A stretch of DNA of 48,344 nt from Gammaproteobacteria bacterium (GTDB lineage Bacteria > Pseudomonadota > Gammaproteobacteria > UBA4575): contig JABDMD010000011.1 of assembly GCA_013001685.1 (NCBI GenBank), positions 1 to 48,344 of the forward strand, read 5' to 3'. A program made the translations under genes and the position numbers. A model generated the notes under the pieces. That model did not search any database. It saw nothing but the letters and a program-made list of their open reading frames with translations, and had not been told where the DNA came from. Shown in pieces: positions 1 through 10,098 of the stretch (positions are counted from its first letter, which is position 1; each line of letters begins with the position of its first letter).

Positions 1-115
1 GTCCTACGCGATAACTTGGAATCGGTACGTACATGGTGTCTTCCGCTAACACCGAGGTGCTAACTGCAAGCATCGATCCTAATGCTACCATTAACGTTAA
101 TAGTCTTTTCTTCAT
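1..115 (-). CDS. Branched-chain amino acid ABC transporter substrate-binding protein, N-terminal fragment
   Basis: Only the first 38 codons are in the window; the gene continues past position 1. The ATG at 113-115 is preceded on the minus strand by a strong AGGAGGAG Shine-Dalgarno. The peptide starts MKKRLLTLMVALGSML, has a hydrophobic core and an Ala-type cleavage site (SVLAED), so it is a secreted periplasmic protein. The mature start (DTMYVPIPSYRVG) resembles the first beta strand of LivK-type binding proteins, where a YVP..SYR.GP pattern is common. The family call rests on this short stretch only; secretion is well supported, the substrate is inference. Confidence 0.5.
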   Translation of the reverse strand, partial: MKKRLLTLMVALGSMLAVSTSVLAEDTMYVPIPSYRVG

Positions 116-498
116 GTGTACTCCTCCTATCCTTTAAGTACATGAGGCCATATATAAACCACAAGTCTTAAAACATGGGTTGGTTTGATTGGTGAAATAA
201 ATTCACACTTAGTTGTAAAAAGATAACTTTCTTACAGTTATTTTATAGACCACATAGGCTTAAAGAAGTTTATGACCTATATGCCTTATACTCAGTTTAG
301 CTATTGCTAGGTGGAATGCAAGGCATAAGTGAGAGGGTAAGCGAAAAATAAAAAAGTAAATAAGTATATATTAAAATACTAAATAAAAGTTATTACCCAT
401 ATAAAAACATGGTTAGAAAAAGATTTTTTACAAATTACTTTAAGCTAACTGCATATAAGAAGCACATTGATTGTATGCATACGGATTAAATCATGTAT
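116..498. other. AT-rich intergenic region, no gene seen
   Basis: This 383-base stretch lies between the DUF4156 gene, which reads towards it, and the partial binding-protein gene, which reads away from it. It must therefore hold the terminator of the former and the promoter of the latter. It has several T- and A-rich tracts and a short palindrome GTATGCATAC near 473-482. No open frame above about a dozen codons has a ribosome binding site, and I found no convincing hairpin terminator or RNA gene. Confidence 0.6.
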
Positions 499-825
499 TT
501 AGGGAACACATCTATAAACGGCGAAAGTTTGTTCGCCATTATCAATCTTTGAAATTGGGGTTACTGTATCACCACCCATGTTAACTGAGCTATTACGTGC
601 CAAGATCTGAAGTTCTTTAGCAACGACAGTGGGTTGTCGCGGAATTGTCATTAATGTGGGCTTCACACGTACTGTAGTCGCGCCGCGTTTTTGACAATTT
701 GCAACTTCACCTGAACTTAATAAACGTGCTTTTTCACCACCATGCGTTAGTTTCACACTCGCACATGCGCTAAGTGCGAAAATGATTAGGGTGGTAAATG
801 AAAAAAGAAAGTATTTATTAAACAT
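499..825 (-). CDS. DUF4156 domain lipoprotein
   Basis: The 108-residue product has a lipoprotein signal peptide with the lipobox LSAC (lipidated Cys about residue 21). The rest fits the DUF4156 (YjeI-like) pattern: an early V.L..GE motif, a conserved VANCQKRG segment, an ELQILARNSSVNMGGDT core and a C-terminal FAVYRC. The two mature-part Cys residues (VANC and YRC) probably pair in a disulfide. Members are small envelope lipoproteins of unknown function. The start has a modest AGGG seven bases upstream. It is separated from proS by about 70 bases on the same strand. Confidence 0.8.
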   Translation of the reverse strand: MFNKYFLFSFTTLIIFALSACASVKLTHGGEKARLLSSGEVANCQKRGATTVRVKPTLMTIPRQPTVVAKELQILARNSSVNMGGDTVTPISKIDNGEQTFAVYRCVP

Positions 826-893
826 GCTGAGCCCTGATGCTATAAGTTGTTTGAATTATACCTTATGATTCTCAAAATTAATTCCAAAGTTAT

Positions 894-2615
894 TTATTGA
901 ACGAATATTTTATCTTTAAGAAAATTAATAAGGTTGTCGATGGGTACTTGTAGAGAGTCCGCATCTCTGCGGCCTTTATACTCAATATTGCCTTCTTTTA
1001 AACCGCGGTCACCAACGACAATCCGATGCGGAATACCCATGATGTCGTGATCAGCAAACATTAACCCTGCACGCAAATCTCGGTCATCTAAAAGCACTTC
1101 TAGCCCCACATCGTGCATTTCAGAATATAAGCGTTCACAGACGGAATGTACTTGTTCAGATTTTTTCATATTTATCGGAACCAAGGAAAGTTGGAAAGGT
1201 GCAATAGATTGCGGCCAAATAATTCCTTGTTCATCAAAGTTTTGTTCAATGGCTGCGGCGACTACACGAGTAACGCCAATTCCATAGCAACCCATAGTAA
1301 CAACATGGTCCTTACCATCGGCTCCTAATACGCTTGCTTGAAGTGCTTGGCTGTATTTGTCTCCTAACTGAAAAATATGTCCGACTTCGATACCGCGTTT
1401 AATAGAAACCGTGCCTTTGCCATCTGGGCTGGCATCACCTTCAACTATTTTGCGTATATCAACACTGGAAGAGTCATTAAACTGCTTGCAGTCTCTTTGC
1501 CAATCTGCTCCTTGGTAATGAAAACCGTCTTCGTTCGCACCACAGACAAAATTTGCTGCTGCTGCTGCTGCATAGTCAATCAAGATTGGAATGTTCAAAT
1601 CTAGAGGGCCAATTGAACCCGGTTTACAGCCAAGCTTGGCTTGAATGTCTTTCTCATTGGCAAATTCAAATGGCTCTGCAACACCATCTAGTTTTTGAGC
1701 TTTGACGGGGTTGAGTTCATGATCACCACGTAGAGCCAATGCGATTAGTGTGTCATCAATTCCTTTTACCACCAGTGTTTTAACTACTTGTTCAGGCTCG
1801 ACCTTAAGAAATTTACAAACATCTTCTATGCTGTGTTGATTGGGTGTAGCAACTTTTTGTAATTCTACTTGACAGGTTTCAGCAGGTCTTCTTGGTTTAG
1901 AAGTGGGTGCTAGTTCAACGTTGGCTGCATAATCACTTTGATCAGAAAAAGCAATCGCATCCTCACCAGATTCTGCTAAAACATGAAACTCATGCGAAGC
2001 ATTACCGCCAATACTTCCAGTATCCGCTTCTACGGCTCTAAACTCTAAGCCTAGGCGAATAAAAATATTTTGGTATGTATCAAACATAATTTGATAAGTA
2101 CGCTCAAGACATTCCTTGCTAATATGAAAAGAGTAGGCGTCCTTCATGATAAATTCACGTGCCCGCATTACGCCAAAGCGTGGACGAATTTCATCGCGAA
2201 ATTTAGTTTGTATCTGATAGAAATTAACCGGTAGTTGTTTGTAACTACGCACTTCTTTGCGAACAAAATCAGTAATTACTTCTTCATGCGTAGGGCCATA
2301 ACAAAATTCGCGACTATGGCGATCATGTAAGCGTAAAAGTTCCGGTCCATATTGATTCCAGCGCGCGGATTCTTGCCAGAGTTCAGCGGGTTGAATGGAT
2401 GGCATTAACACTTCAATAGCGCCGGATTTATTCATTTCTTCGCGAATAATGTTTTCAACCTTGCGCAAAGTACGCAGGCCTATGGGCATCCAAGTGTATA
2501 GGCCTGCAGCAAGGCGACGGATCATGCCTGCGCGTAACATTAATTGGTGGCTGATGACTTCTGCATCTGCAGGGGATTCTCTAAGAGTAGATAAAAAGAA
2601 CTGACTTACACGCAT
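894..2615 (-). CDS. proS: Proline--tRNA ligase
   Basis: Cytoplasmic class II aminoacyl-tRNA synthetase charging tRNA-Pro. At 573 residues it is the long bacterial type. The N-terminal catalytic part (about 1-200) contains the TGSIGG and GPTHEE segments and motif 2 ([17 protein letters not shown]). Residues about 225-405 are the inserted editing domain that hydrolyses Ala-tRNA-Pro. Motif 3 ([14 protein letters not shown]) follows, then the anticodon-binding domain with [26 protein letters not shown]. The ATG starts the canonical [13 protein letters not shown], so the start is secure. It is a standalone gene here and appears intact. Confidence 0.97.
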   Translation of the reverse strand: MRVSQFFLSTLRESPADAEVISHQLMLRAGMIRRLAAGLYTWMPIGLRTLRKVENIIREEMNKSGAIEVLMPSIQPAELWQESARWNQYGPELLRLHDRHSREFCYGPTHEEVITDFVRKEVRSYKQLPVNFYQIQTKFRDEIRPRFGVMRAREFIMKDAYSFHISKECLERTYQIMFDTYQNIFIRLGLEFRAVEADTGSIGGNASHEFHVLAESGEDAIAFSDQSDYAANVELAPTSKPRRPAETCQVELQKVATPNQHSIEDVCKFLKVEPEQVVKTLVVKGIDDTLIALALRGDHELNPVKAQKLDGVAEPFEFANEKDIQAKLGCKPGSIGPLDLNIPILIDYAAAAAANFVCGANEDGFHYQGADWQRDCKQFNDSSSVDIRKIVEGDASPDGKGTVSIKRGIEVGHIFQLGDKYSQALQASVLGADGKDHVVTMGCYGIGVTRVVAAAIEQNFDEQGIIWPQSIAPFQLSLVPINMKKSEQVHSVCERLYSEMHDVGLEVLLDDRDLRAGLMFADHDIMGIPHRIVVGDRGLKEGNIEYKGRRDADSLQVPIDNLINFLKDKIFVQ

Positions 2616-2682
2616 AGGGATTGCTAAATAGACTATATGGCAATTAACTTAAATGATTAAGTTACATAGTAACAAGAAGTCG

Positions 2683-2700
2683 CCACGATCTATATCGTGG
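2683..2700 (-). terminator. Possible weak terminator hairpin after the DUF4124 gene
   Basis: The sequence CCACGAT-CTAT-ATCGTGG forms a perfect 7-bp stem with a 4-base loop just downstream of the minus-strand DUF4124 stop codon and upstream of proS. In the minus-strand direction it is followed by CGACTTCTTGTT, which is only moderately T-rich, so it is a poor intrinsic terminator and may serve only as a 3' stabilising stem. Confidence 0.3.
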
Positions 2701-2753
2701 GTCACTAAATATATTAATGAATTTAAATTAGGACTAGATTTTGCTTTGCTGAG

Positions 2754-3209
2754 CTAGCTATCGCAGTACTCAGAAACTTGCTCTTGTGTTTCTTGAATCT
2801 TCGCTTGCCGTTCTTCTTCTGACAACTTGCGGTAAATGTCGCCATCTTTAACGGTAACCTGGCCACGACTGGTTAGGGACTGCATGTTTTGAGTGGCAAT
2901 TGCGCAGTTTTCAGCTTTAATCTTATTGCTTTCTTCCTGGACTTGTTTATCGGTCTTCTTTTGCAATCGTTCTTCACGTCGCTTTTCAAAACTGTCGCCA
3001 GAATTAGAAGCTGCACCATCTACTTTAGCTACTGAAGTATTTGCACCTGTCTCATCTTGAAATACAACTTCAAACTCGACCCCCGGTGCTGGAGGTGTTT
3101 GACTATAGATAATTCTGCCCTCATCACTCCACTTATATACCTGACCCGCATAGGCCGCTGTACCTAGAAATAGAGCAAAACTTACTGCAATGAGAATCTT
3201 TGAAATCAT
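2754..3209 (-). CDS. Secreted DUF4124 domain protein
   Basis: The 151-residue product has a signal peptide ending at AAYAGQ. The DUF4124 signature follows immediately: QVYKWSDEGRIIYSQTPPAPG, a short beta-rich domain in small periplasmic or envelope proteins of proteobacteria. The second half (about 70-150) is a charged, probably helical region with many Glu, Lys and Gln and two Cys residues (NCAIATQ and EYCDS) that could form a disulfide. Its function is unknown. It is divergent from the LysR gene at 3494, so the 280-base gap should contain both promoters. Confidence 0.75.
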   Translation of the reverse strand: MISKILIAVSFALFLGTAAYAGQVYKWSDEGRIIYSQTPPAPGVEFEVVFQDETGANTSVAKVDGAASNSGDSFEKRREERLQKKTDKQVQEESNKIKAENCAIATQNMQSLTSRGQVTVKDGDIYRKLSEEERQAKIQETQEQVSEYCDS

Positions 3210-3493
3210 GATGTGTAAAAATCTAATTTTGAGAAATGACAGTCTAGCAAGAATGGCCTTAATTTTGGCGAATACTGTATTTTCAGGAGGTCAGGCGGGG
3301 TCATTCTAACGACGAACTTATTTGCTAAATTGGCTTATACAGCAAGCCGTGAACTGTGTATCTGCTTGTTTTATGCCCTTGGGCATGGTGTCTACTAACG
3401 AATAAAGTATAAATTGCATGAGACTTCATGGGGGTATCTGGTGCTATACTTATTGCCCATAAAAAAAATCAATTAGGCTTCAAAGAGTTCTCC

Positions 3494-4393
3494 ATGGCGG
3501 ATCGACGATTACAGGTATTTTATACAGTTGCAAAACTGCTGAGCTTTACAAAAGCAGCAGAAACTCTGCATATGACCCAGCCCGCAGTCACCTTCCAGGT
3601 GCGTCAATTAGAAGAACACTTTAATACACGTTTATTTGACCGCACGCATAACCGCGTTACTTTAACGGAAGCGGGTCGCAAGTCTTACGAATATGCAGAA
3701 GAGATTTTCGAGCTCTATGCAGAAATGGAAAACTCTATTAAAGAGTTAACTGGTGATGTAAGTGGTGTATTAACCTTAGGTGCAAGTACCACTATAGCTG
3801 AATACATGCTGCCCAGTTTGCTGAGTGGCTTTACTAAAGAATATCCAGATATTCAGTTGCGTCTTAAAGTTTCAAATACTGAAGGCATTGTTTCTATGAT
3901 CGAAAACAGCATGATCGATTTGGGAATTGTCGAAGGACCGGTTACCAATAAGAATTTATTGGTCGAGGAATGTCGTAAAGATTCTTTAGTGGTTATCGTT
4001 CCTAAAGAACATGAACTGGCAAGCAAAACATCTATCACTATGGATGAGTTAATGCATTATCCATTTATATGTCGTGAAGAGGGTTCGGGGACACGCGAAG
4101 TGATCATGGATTATGTGATTAGTCAAGGCTTAGATCGTAATAACCTGAACCTCAGTTTAGAACTAGGAAGTCCTGAATCTGTAAAAGGCGCTGTCGAAGC
4201 AGGTATGGGTGTTTCTATTGTTTCCAATGTCACGATTGAGAAAGAGCTGAAACTGGACAGTCTTTGCAAAGTTGATTTAGCTCCGCCATTAGAAAGACCA
4301 TTTTCGTTTGTTCGTCAAAGACAAAAGTTTCGACTGCATGCAATGGAGCAGTTACTAGAATATGCGCGCGGTTACTGTAGTCCAGCAAAGTAA
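3494..4393 (+). CDS. LysR-family transcriptional regulator
   Basis: DNA-binding regulator of about 299 residues. Residues 1-60 are the winged helix-turn-helix (FTKAAETLHMTQPAVTFQVRQLEE); the remainder is a LysR substrate-binding domain (GVLTLGASTTIAEYMLPSLL through GAVEAGMGVSIVS). I chose the ATG at 3494 because LysR proteins of this type start directly with M.DRRLQVF; the frame stays open upstream to an ATG at 3428, but those 22 extra residues are not typical. The adjacent minus-strand DUF4124 gene and downstream perM give no clear effector. Family is certain, regulon unknown. Confidence 0.9.
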   Translation: MADRRLQVFYTVAKLLSFTKAAETLHMTQPAVTFQVRQLEEHFNTRLFDRTHNRVTLTEAGRKSYEYAEEIFELYAEMENSIKELTGDVSGVLTLGASTTIAEYMLPSLLSGFTKEYPDIQLRLKVSNTEGIVSMIENSMIDLGIVEGPVTNKNLLVEECRKDSLVVIVPKEHELASKTSITMDELMHYPFICREEGSGTREVIMDYVISQGLDRNNLNLSLELGSPESVKGAVEAGMGVSIVSNVTIEKELKLDSLCKVDLAPPLERPFSFVRQRQKFRLHAMEQLLEYARGYCSPAK

Positions 4394-4507
4394 CTATCTT
4401 AGATTTTTCTTTCTTATTTCGTCCGTTCATATTATCCGTATAAGGGCTTGACTATAAAGTTACTATCTTTATCGGTGTAGCTAGAATCTTATTCCAAGTT
4501 TAAAACG

Positions 4508-5620
4508 ATGATTGAATACATAAGAAATTGGTATCAGCTGCACTTTTCTGACCCACAAGTTGTAATTCTTGCTTTATTTATAATAGTTGGATTTGCCATC
4601 GTGTTGCTGGCAGGTGATTTGCTGGCCCCTTTGTTAGCCAGCATCGTGATTGCTTATGTATTAGATGGAGCCGTAGAAGTACTTCGGCGTGGAAAAATCC
4701 CTAGGTTTTTGGCCTTAGGCTTGGTGTTTTTTGCTTTTATTGCATTGTTGCTCATCATAATCTTTGCTTTGTTGCCAAAGCTGTCTCAACAGTTCACACA
4801 GTTCTTTCGAGAATTACCAAATATGATTACACATGGTCAAGGTCTTATAATGCAATTACCAGATCGCTATCCAAGCATTGCGCAAATATTTACTGAAGAA
4901 CAAATCAATGAACTTATTTGGTCAATTCGTTCGCAATTAATTTCTGCAGGGCATAATTTTATCAGTCAGCCACTAGAGTCTGTAGTTGGTTTGATTACCA
5001 TTATGGTCTATCTCATCCTAGTACCTTTGTTAGTTTTCTTCTTTTTGAAAGACAAAGAAAAAATATTAAATTGGTTAGAGGGTTTTCTGCCTGAAAACCG
5101 AGAGCTCACTAATGAGGTTTGGTTTGAAGTTAATCAAAAGATTGCAAGTTACATACGTGGAAAGTTTTTAGAAGTTTTTCTGGTGTGGTCGGTTACGTAT
5201 GTGACGTTTGTATTTTTCGGTCTGCAATATGCAATGTTATTGTCGTTCTTGGTCGGCATTTCGGTGATTATTCCTTATGTGGGAGCTGCGGTAGTAACTA
5301 TACCGATCGCATTTGTAGCCTATTTTCAGTGGGGCATAGGGCCAGATTTTGCTTACGTACTAATTGCCTACGCTGTCATCCAGTTTTTAGATGGAAATAT
5401 TCTCGTGCCACTTTTATTTTCCGAGGTAGTGAATTTACATCCTGCAGCAATTATTGCAGCCGTATTAGTATTTGGTGGAATATGGGGTTTATGGGGAGTG
5501 TTTTTTGCAATTCCTTTAGCTACCTTAGTAAATGCCGTTATCAAAGCTTGGCCCACTAAGAATTCTAAAAACAAACAAGCAGTAAAAAATGAAAATGCAC
5601 ATGAAGCTAAGCCTGCTTAG
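4508..5620 (+). CDS. AI-2E family transporter / PerM-like permease
   Basis: A 370-residue polytopic inner-membrane protein of the AI-2E/PerM family (UPF0118). The N-terminus has two closely spaced hydrophobic segments (about 17-55) and one near 65-90, then a soluble stretch (about 95-145), then further membrane segments between about 150 and 350. Family hallmarks are the LVPLLVFFFLKDKEKI segment and YAVIQFLDGNILVPLLFS. Members export small molecules or ions; no substrate can be read here. It ends seven bases before the convergent bcp remnant. The C-terminal tail is polar and Lys-rich. Confidence 0.9.
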   Translation: MIEYIRNWYQLHFSDPQVVILALFIIVGFAIVLLAGDLLAPLLASIVIAYVLDGAVEVLRRGKIPRFLALGLVFFAFIALLLIIIFALLPKLSQQFTQFFRELPNMITHGQGLIMQLPDRYPSIAQIFTEEQINELIWSIRSQLISAGHNFISQPLESVVGLITIMVYLILVPLLVFFFLKDKEKILNWLEGFLPENRELTNEVWFEVNQKIASYIRGKFLEVFLVWSVTYVTFVFFGLQYAMLLSFLVGISVIIPYVGAAVVTIPIAFVAYFQWGIGPDFAYVLIAYAVIQFLDGNILVPLLFSEVVNLHPAAIIAAVLVFGGIWGLWGVFFAIPLATLVNAVIKAWPTKNSKNKQAVKNENAHEAKPA

Positions 5621-5627
5621 AGTTTTC

Positions 5628-6118
5628 TTAAAGCTGTTTCGCAGCAGCCAATACTTTATCTACGTGTTCTTTAACTCTCACTTTTTGCCATCCTTGTCGT
5701 AACACTCCTTTCTCATCAATCAAAAAAGTGCTGCGTTCCATACCGCACACTTTCTTCCCGTACACGTTCTTCATTTTTATTGCATCAAATAACTTGCAAA
5801 GATCTTCATCCTGATCTGAAATCAATTCAAACTTGAATTTAAATTTTTCCTTGAATTTCAGATGAGAGCTTAATGGATCGCGAGACCCCCAGATAATCAC
5901 TGCGCCCGTACTTAAAATTTAGCATGAGCACTTTGAAAAACCTGTCCTTCGGTCATGCACCCAGGAGTGTTGCCTTTGGGGTAAAAGTAGACTATTAGCG
6001 TTTGACCTTTAAAGTCCGATAGCTTGATAGTTTGGTCTGGAGTGCAAGCAAAGCTAAATGCTGGGGCCTTTTTATTAAGCTCAAGCTTGTTATTTTTTGT
6101 AGTAGGTATATAAATCCT
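5628..6118 (-). pseudogene. bcp: Frameshifted bcp/PrxQ-type thioredoxin-dependent peroxiredoxin
   Basis: Read on the minus strand, 6085-5915 encodes the PrxQ N-terminal half: KKAPAFSLACTPDQ, then YFYPKGNTPGCMTEGQ with the peroxidatic Cys. An in-frame stop at 5912-5914 follows HAKF. One base out of frame, 5911-5628 continues as STGAVII then SRDPLSSHLKFKEKF, through KNVYGKKVCGMERSTFLIDEKG to the normal C-terminus. Restoring one base in the A4 run at 5914-5917 joins the halves. The 5' frame is open back to a stop at 6134-6136 but has no ATG, GTG or TTG. Either the gene is decaying or both defects are sequencing indels. Bcp beside dapA is the usual gammaproteobacterial context. Confidence 0.8.
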
Positions 6119-6217
6119 TGGTTTTAGTGGGTGCTACAGGAGCACTTCCTTGTATTACTATGTTTTCATTTGTAATATCGCTCGCTTCACCGTTCAACCA
6201 TCCATTTGAGGTAGCCT

Positions 6218-7093
6218 GTGTTCAAAGGTAGCATGGTCGCCATAGCGACCCCCATGCATGACGGGGGAGAAGTCGATTACGACTCGCTGGCTAAATATGT
6301 AGAGTTTCACATTGAAAATGATACAGATGCTTTGGTGCCGGCAGGCACTACTGGTGAATCTGCAACCTTAAATCATGCCGAGCATTGTGAGATTATTCGA
6401 TTTGTCGTTGAGCAAGTAAAAGGGCGAATACCGGTAATTGCTGGAACCGGTGCAAATTCAACCCAAGAAGCCATTGACTTAACACAATGCGCCAAAGACG
6501 CAGGTGCTGATGCCTGTTTATTAGTTTCACCTTATTACAATAAGCCTACTCAAGAAGGTTTAATATTGCATCATCAAGCCATTGCTAAAGCGGTTGCGAT
6601 ACCGCAAATTTTATACAATGTTCCAGGCCGTACTGCCGTCGACTTATTGCCAGAGACTGCTATTAAGCTTTCTACGGTTGAAAATATTGTTGGTATTAAA
6701 GAGGCAACAGGTGAAATTGATCGTTGCAAACAAATTTTGGCTGAAAGTCCAGAAGGCTTTATGTTGATCAGCGGTGATGATGATACGGCTATGGAATTTC
6801 TATTAGCGGGTGGCTGTGGTGTAATCACGGTTACTGGTAATGTGGCACCTAAATTATTCCACGATATGTGTATGGCGAGCATCGATGGTGATCGAAACAA
6901 AGCACAGGAAATTAACGCGAAATTGGAAAGATTGAACAAGGACTTGTTTGTTGAGTCTAATCCTATACCGGTTAAATGGTGTTTGACTGAGATGGGGCTC
7001 TTCCCAACTGGAACACGATTGCCAATGACAACGCTCTCAAACATTTATCACGATACATTGCGCCAAGCTTTAAAAGCTGCAGGCTCTATCTAA
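6218..7093 (+). CDS. dapA: 4-hydroxy-tetrahydrodipicolinate synthase
   Basis: Condenses pyruvate with aspartate semialdehyde in the lysine/diaminopimelate pathway, cytoplasmic. The 291-residue TIM barrel aligns closely with E. coli DapA: VPAGTTGESATLNH (pyruvate-binding Thr pair), YNVPGRT with Tyr133, and GIKEATG with the Schiff-base Lys161. The start is GTG at 6218, preceded by GAGGTAG; it gives the canonical FKGSMVAIATPM. Immediately followed by bamC, as in E. coli, so the two are probably co-transcribed. Confidence 0.97.
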   Translation: MFKGSMVAIATPMHDGGEVDYDSLAKYVEFHIENDTDALVPAGTTGESATLNHAEHCEIIRFVVEQVKGRIPVIAGTGANSTQEAIDLTQCAKDAGADACLLVSPYYNKPTQEGLILHHQAIAKAVAIPQILYNVPGRTAVDLLPETAIKLSTVENIVGIKEATGEIDRCKQILAESPEGFMLISGDDDTAMEFLLAGGCGVITVTGNVAPKLFHDMCMASIDGDRNKAQEINAKLERLNKDLFVESNPIPVKWCLTEMGLFPTGTRLPMTTLSNIYHDTLRQALKAAGSI

Positions 7094-7127
7094 CCACAGA
7101 TATACACCTTTTTGGGATAAAACTTTA

Positions 7128-8174
7128 GTGCAAAAAATATTACTTAGTTCTATCTCATTGTCACTACTATTGCTAAGTGGCTGTGGGTTTTTAAAATTCG
7201 GTTCTGATTATGCAGACAGTGGTTCATCTAATCCTCTAGAAGCACCGCCTGATTTGGTTACGCCGCAGTGGGAGGAAAGTTTAGAGATCCCTAAAACTGC
7301 TAATGACCGAGTAAGTGCGTTGGAAACACAAGGTCCCGCTTTAGGTGCAGCTGTACTACCGGAATTTTTAGATGTGCGTGTGCGTCGTGAAGGTCCTACC
7401 ACTTGGTTAGAGGTGGACAGCGACCCTATTACTTTGTGGCCTCTGATGCGTAAGTTTTGGCAGGAGCAAGATTATCCTATAGGTGCAGATGAACCAACAC
7501 TTGGATACATAGAGACAGAATGGAAGCAAAATACTGATCGTTCAGTGAATGCTGAATTAAATCAAGAAAGCTACGATATAACCGGTGAAAAATTTCGCAT
7601 TCGACTCGAACGTCAACCTAATGCGGCGACAAATATATTCCTAACCCAACGCGGCGCTGAAGTTGCAGCGATCAATAAGCAAAATCAAATCTTATGGAAA
7701 CCACAACCACCCAACGGCGAACGTGAAACTGAGATGATGATTAGGTTGATGGAGTTTCTAGGAACGGAACGTCAAGATGCACAACAAAAAATAGCTGGTG
7801 CTGAAGCACAGTTTTTATATCTTGATATTAAGGATATAGGTGGTGTCCCTGTTTTAGTGGTAGGCGATATTTTTTCTCGTGTGTGGCGTCGTACCGGTGT
7901 TGCATTAGATCGTTCGGGCTTAGTGGTTGAAGACCATGATCGTAATAAGGGAGTGTATTTTGTTGCAGCAGACCTCGCACCTGCAGGTGTTCCTGCACAG
8001 GAAGCTAAAGCTCAAAAAGTATATTACGAAATACATTTACTCAGCCAAGGCAAGCAAACGCTTGTGACAGCACACCAGGTAAATAAAGAAGCGGGTGTGA
8101 TTGATTCAAATACTGCAAAGCAGTTGCTAAAAAGAGTGGTTGCGGCTTATCCGGGTAGTTACCCTAACTCATGA
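7128..8174 (+). CDS. bamC: Outer membrane assembly lipoprotein BamC
   Basis: A 348-residue lipoprotein of the BAM complex, which inserts beta-barrel proteins into the outer membrane. The signal peptide ends at the lipobox LLSGC (Cys about 19). A proline-rich unstructured stretch follows (LEAPPDLVTPQ), the segment that in known BamC wraps BamD. Two helix-grip domains come next, around 80-200 and 220-340. Start is GTG at 7128. Length matches E. coli BamC (about 344). Position directly after dapA is diagnostic of bamC (formerly nlpB). Confidence 0.9.
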   Translation: MQKILLSSISLSLLLLSGCGFLKFGSDYADSGSSNPLEAPPDLVTPQWEESLEIPKTANDRVSALETQGPALGAAVLPEFLDVRVRREGPTTWLEVDSDPITLWPLMRKFWQEQDYPIGADEPTLGYIETEWKQNTDRSVNAELNQESYDITGEKFRIRLERQPNAATNIFLTQRGAEVAAINKQNQILWKPQPPNGERETEMMIRLMEFLGTERQDAQQKIAGAEAQFLYLDIKDIGGVPVLVVGDIFSRVWRRTGVALDRSGLVVEDHDRNKGVYFVAADLAPAGVPAQEAKAQKVYYEIHLLSQGKQTLVTAHQVNKEAGVIDSNTAKQLLKRVVAAYPGSYPNS

Positions 8175-8213
8175 ACGCTAAATTAAGGTTTCTTTACTAA
8201 TTTACGAACGTTT

Positions 8214-10088
8214 TTAAGAAAGTGATTTAGATTTTTCTTTTACAAAAGCTAGAATCGATTTGAGAAGTGATTGCGCATCTAATCCTGCTTGTTCCAGAAG
8301 TTCTTCACGTGACGCGTGGTCTAAATAAGTATCTGGTAGTCCAAGATTTTTAACTTTAATGTTTTGGTTTTGGGCTAATACTTCATTCACAGCGCTGCCA
8401 GCACCCCCTAGAATGGAGTTATCTTCAACAGTAATTATATATTCGTGTTGCCGAGCAATTTTTTTGATCAGTGCTGAATCAATTGGTTTAACAAATCGCA
8501 TATTTACTACTGTTGCATCCAGTTCTTCTGCAGCTTGCAATGCGTCATATACTGGGCTGCCAAATGCTAAAATAGCAATACCATTGTTATCGCCTTCTCC
8601 TTCTCGTAAAGTTTTTGCTTTGCCAATTTCAACTGCATTCATGTCTGGATGAACCGGTGCACCTGGTCCAGAGCCACGCGGATAACGTACAGCGGTAGGG
8701 CAATCTTGCAAATATGCAGTATAGAGCATGCGTCTGGTTTCATTTTCGTCAGCAGGTGCCATGACCACCATGTTCGGTATACAACGCAAATAGGATAGAT
8801 CAAAGCTACCTGCATGTGTTTGACCATCAGGACCAACTACGCCAGCACGGTCAATTGCGAATACTACTGGTAAATTTTGCACCGCGACATCATGAATGAG
8901 TTGATCGTAAGCGCGCTGTAAAAAAGTAGAATAAATCGCAACTACTGGTTTTAAGTTTTCACAAGCCATGCCTGCAGCAAGTGTTACTGCATGTTGTTCA
9001 GCAATGGCAACATCGATGTAACGTTCAGGAAACTTTTTTGAAAACTCTACTAGTCCAGATCCTTCGCGCATTGCAGGAGTGATAGCAACAACTCGTTCGT
9101 CTTGTTGAGCGATGTCACAAATCCAATCACTAAATACATTGGTATAGGTAATTTTTGGTTTCTTGTTAGATTTTACAATGCCTACACTTGGGTCAAAGGA
9201 AGGTACAGCATGGTAACCAACAGGATCAGATTCGGCTTTGTCATAACCTTTCCCTTTGCGCGTAACGATATGCAGTAGGCGAGGACCATCTAAGCGTTTT
9301 AAATTTTGTAATGTCTTAACTAATCCTGAAACATCATGACCATCAACTGGACCAAAATAATTTAGCCCCATCTCTTCAAACAATGTCCCTGGCGCAATCA
9401 TACCTTTAACATGTTCTTCAGTTCGCTTTGCGAGTTCACGAATCGTTGGAATCGGTTCTAATAATTTTTTACTGCCTTCGCGCATGCTGGAAAGTACACG
9501 GCTTGATAACATGCGGGTTAAATAATTTGTCATAGCGCCAACATTCGGCGAAATCGACATCTCATTGTCATTAAGGATCACTAATAAATCAGCTTTACAG
9601 TCACCTAAATGATTTAAAGCTTCATATGCCAAACCTGCAGTAAGGCCACCATCACCAATCACGGCAACCACTTTGCGTTTATTTTCGCTGGCAAGAGCCA
9701 TCCCTAAAGCAGCACTAATTGAAGTACTGGAATGACCTACACCAAAATGATCGTATTCACTTTCATCACGTTTAGGAAATGGGGCGAGTCCGTCTTTAGT
9801 GCGAATAGTGGTTATTTGATCTTTACGGCCGGTAAGAATTTTGTGTGGATAACATTGGTGGCCGACGTCCCAAACAATTCGATCGTGTGGAGTGTTAAAT
9901 ACATAATGAAGCGCCGTGGTGATTTCAATCGCACCTAGGCCTGCAGCAAAATGTCCACCGCTAGTTGCTACGGAATCTAACAGATATGCACGTAGCTCAT
10001 GCGCAATCGCTGGCATCTGTTGTTCATCCAACGCTCGTAAGTTAGCTGGGTATTCAATGCCATCAAGTAATGGGTACTTATGATTCAT
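8214..10088 (-). CDS. dxs: 1-deoxy-D-xylulose-5-phosphate synthase
   Basis: First enzyme of the non-mevalonate isoprenoid pathway: thiamine-diphosphate-dependent condensation of pyruvate with glyceraldehyde 3-phosphate. Motifs include [12 protein letters not shown], the TPP-binding [15 protein letters not shown]...LNDN, and the transketolase-like [19 protein letters not shown] place the start at ATG 10086-10088 ([14 protein letters not shown]), giving 624 residues like E. coli Dxs; the frame is open 23 codons further but that would run into ispA. It starts ten bases after the ispA stop, within an xseB-ispA-dxs operon, so it may be translationally coupled, as no strong ribosome binding site is visible. 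Confidence 0.97.
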   Translation of the reverse strand: MNHKYPLLDGIEYPANLRALDEQQMPAIAHELRAYLLDSVATSGGHFAAGLGAIEITTALHYVFNTPHDRIVWDVGHQCYPHKILTGRKDQITTIRTKDGLAPFPKRDESEYDHFGVGHSSTSISAALGMALASENKRKVVAVIGDGGLTAGLAYEALNHLGDCKADLLVILNDNEMSISPNVGAMTNYLTRMLSSRVLSSMREGSKKLLEPIPTIRELAKRTEEHVKGMIAPGTLFEEMGLNYFGPVDGHDVSGLVKTLQNLKRLDGPRLLHIVTRKGKGYDKAESDPVGYHAVPSFDPSVGIVKSNKKPKITYTNVFSDWICDIAQQDERVVAITPAMREGSGLVEFSKKFPERYIDVAIAEQHAVTLAAGMACENLKPVVAIYSTFLQRAYDQLIHDVAVQNLPVVFAIDRAGVVGPDGQTHAGSFDLSYLRCIPNMVVMAPADENETRRMLYTAYLQDCPTAVRYPRGSGPGAPVHPDMNAVEIGKAKTLREGEGDNNGIAILAFGSPVYDALQAAEELDATVVNMRFVKPIDSALIKKIARQHEYIITVEDNSILGGAGSAVNEVLAQNQNIKVKNLGLPDTYLDHASREELLEQAGLDAQSLLKSILAFVKEKSKSLS

Positions 10089-10098
10089 TTTTAAATTT

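Noticed and set aside
3428-3493. Extended N-terminus of the LysR regulator from ATG 3428
   Set aside because: The family begins at the M.DRRLQVF residue coded from 3494; the extra 22 residues are not conserved in type.
6574-7044. 156-codon minus-strand frame inside dapA
   Set aside because: Antisense shadow of a clearly conserved dapA with no ribosome binding site or family resemblance.
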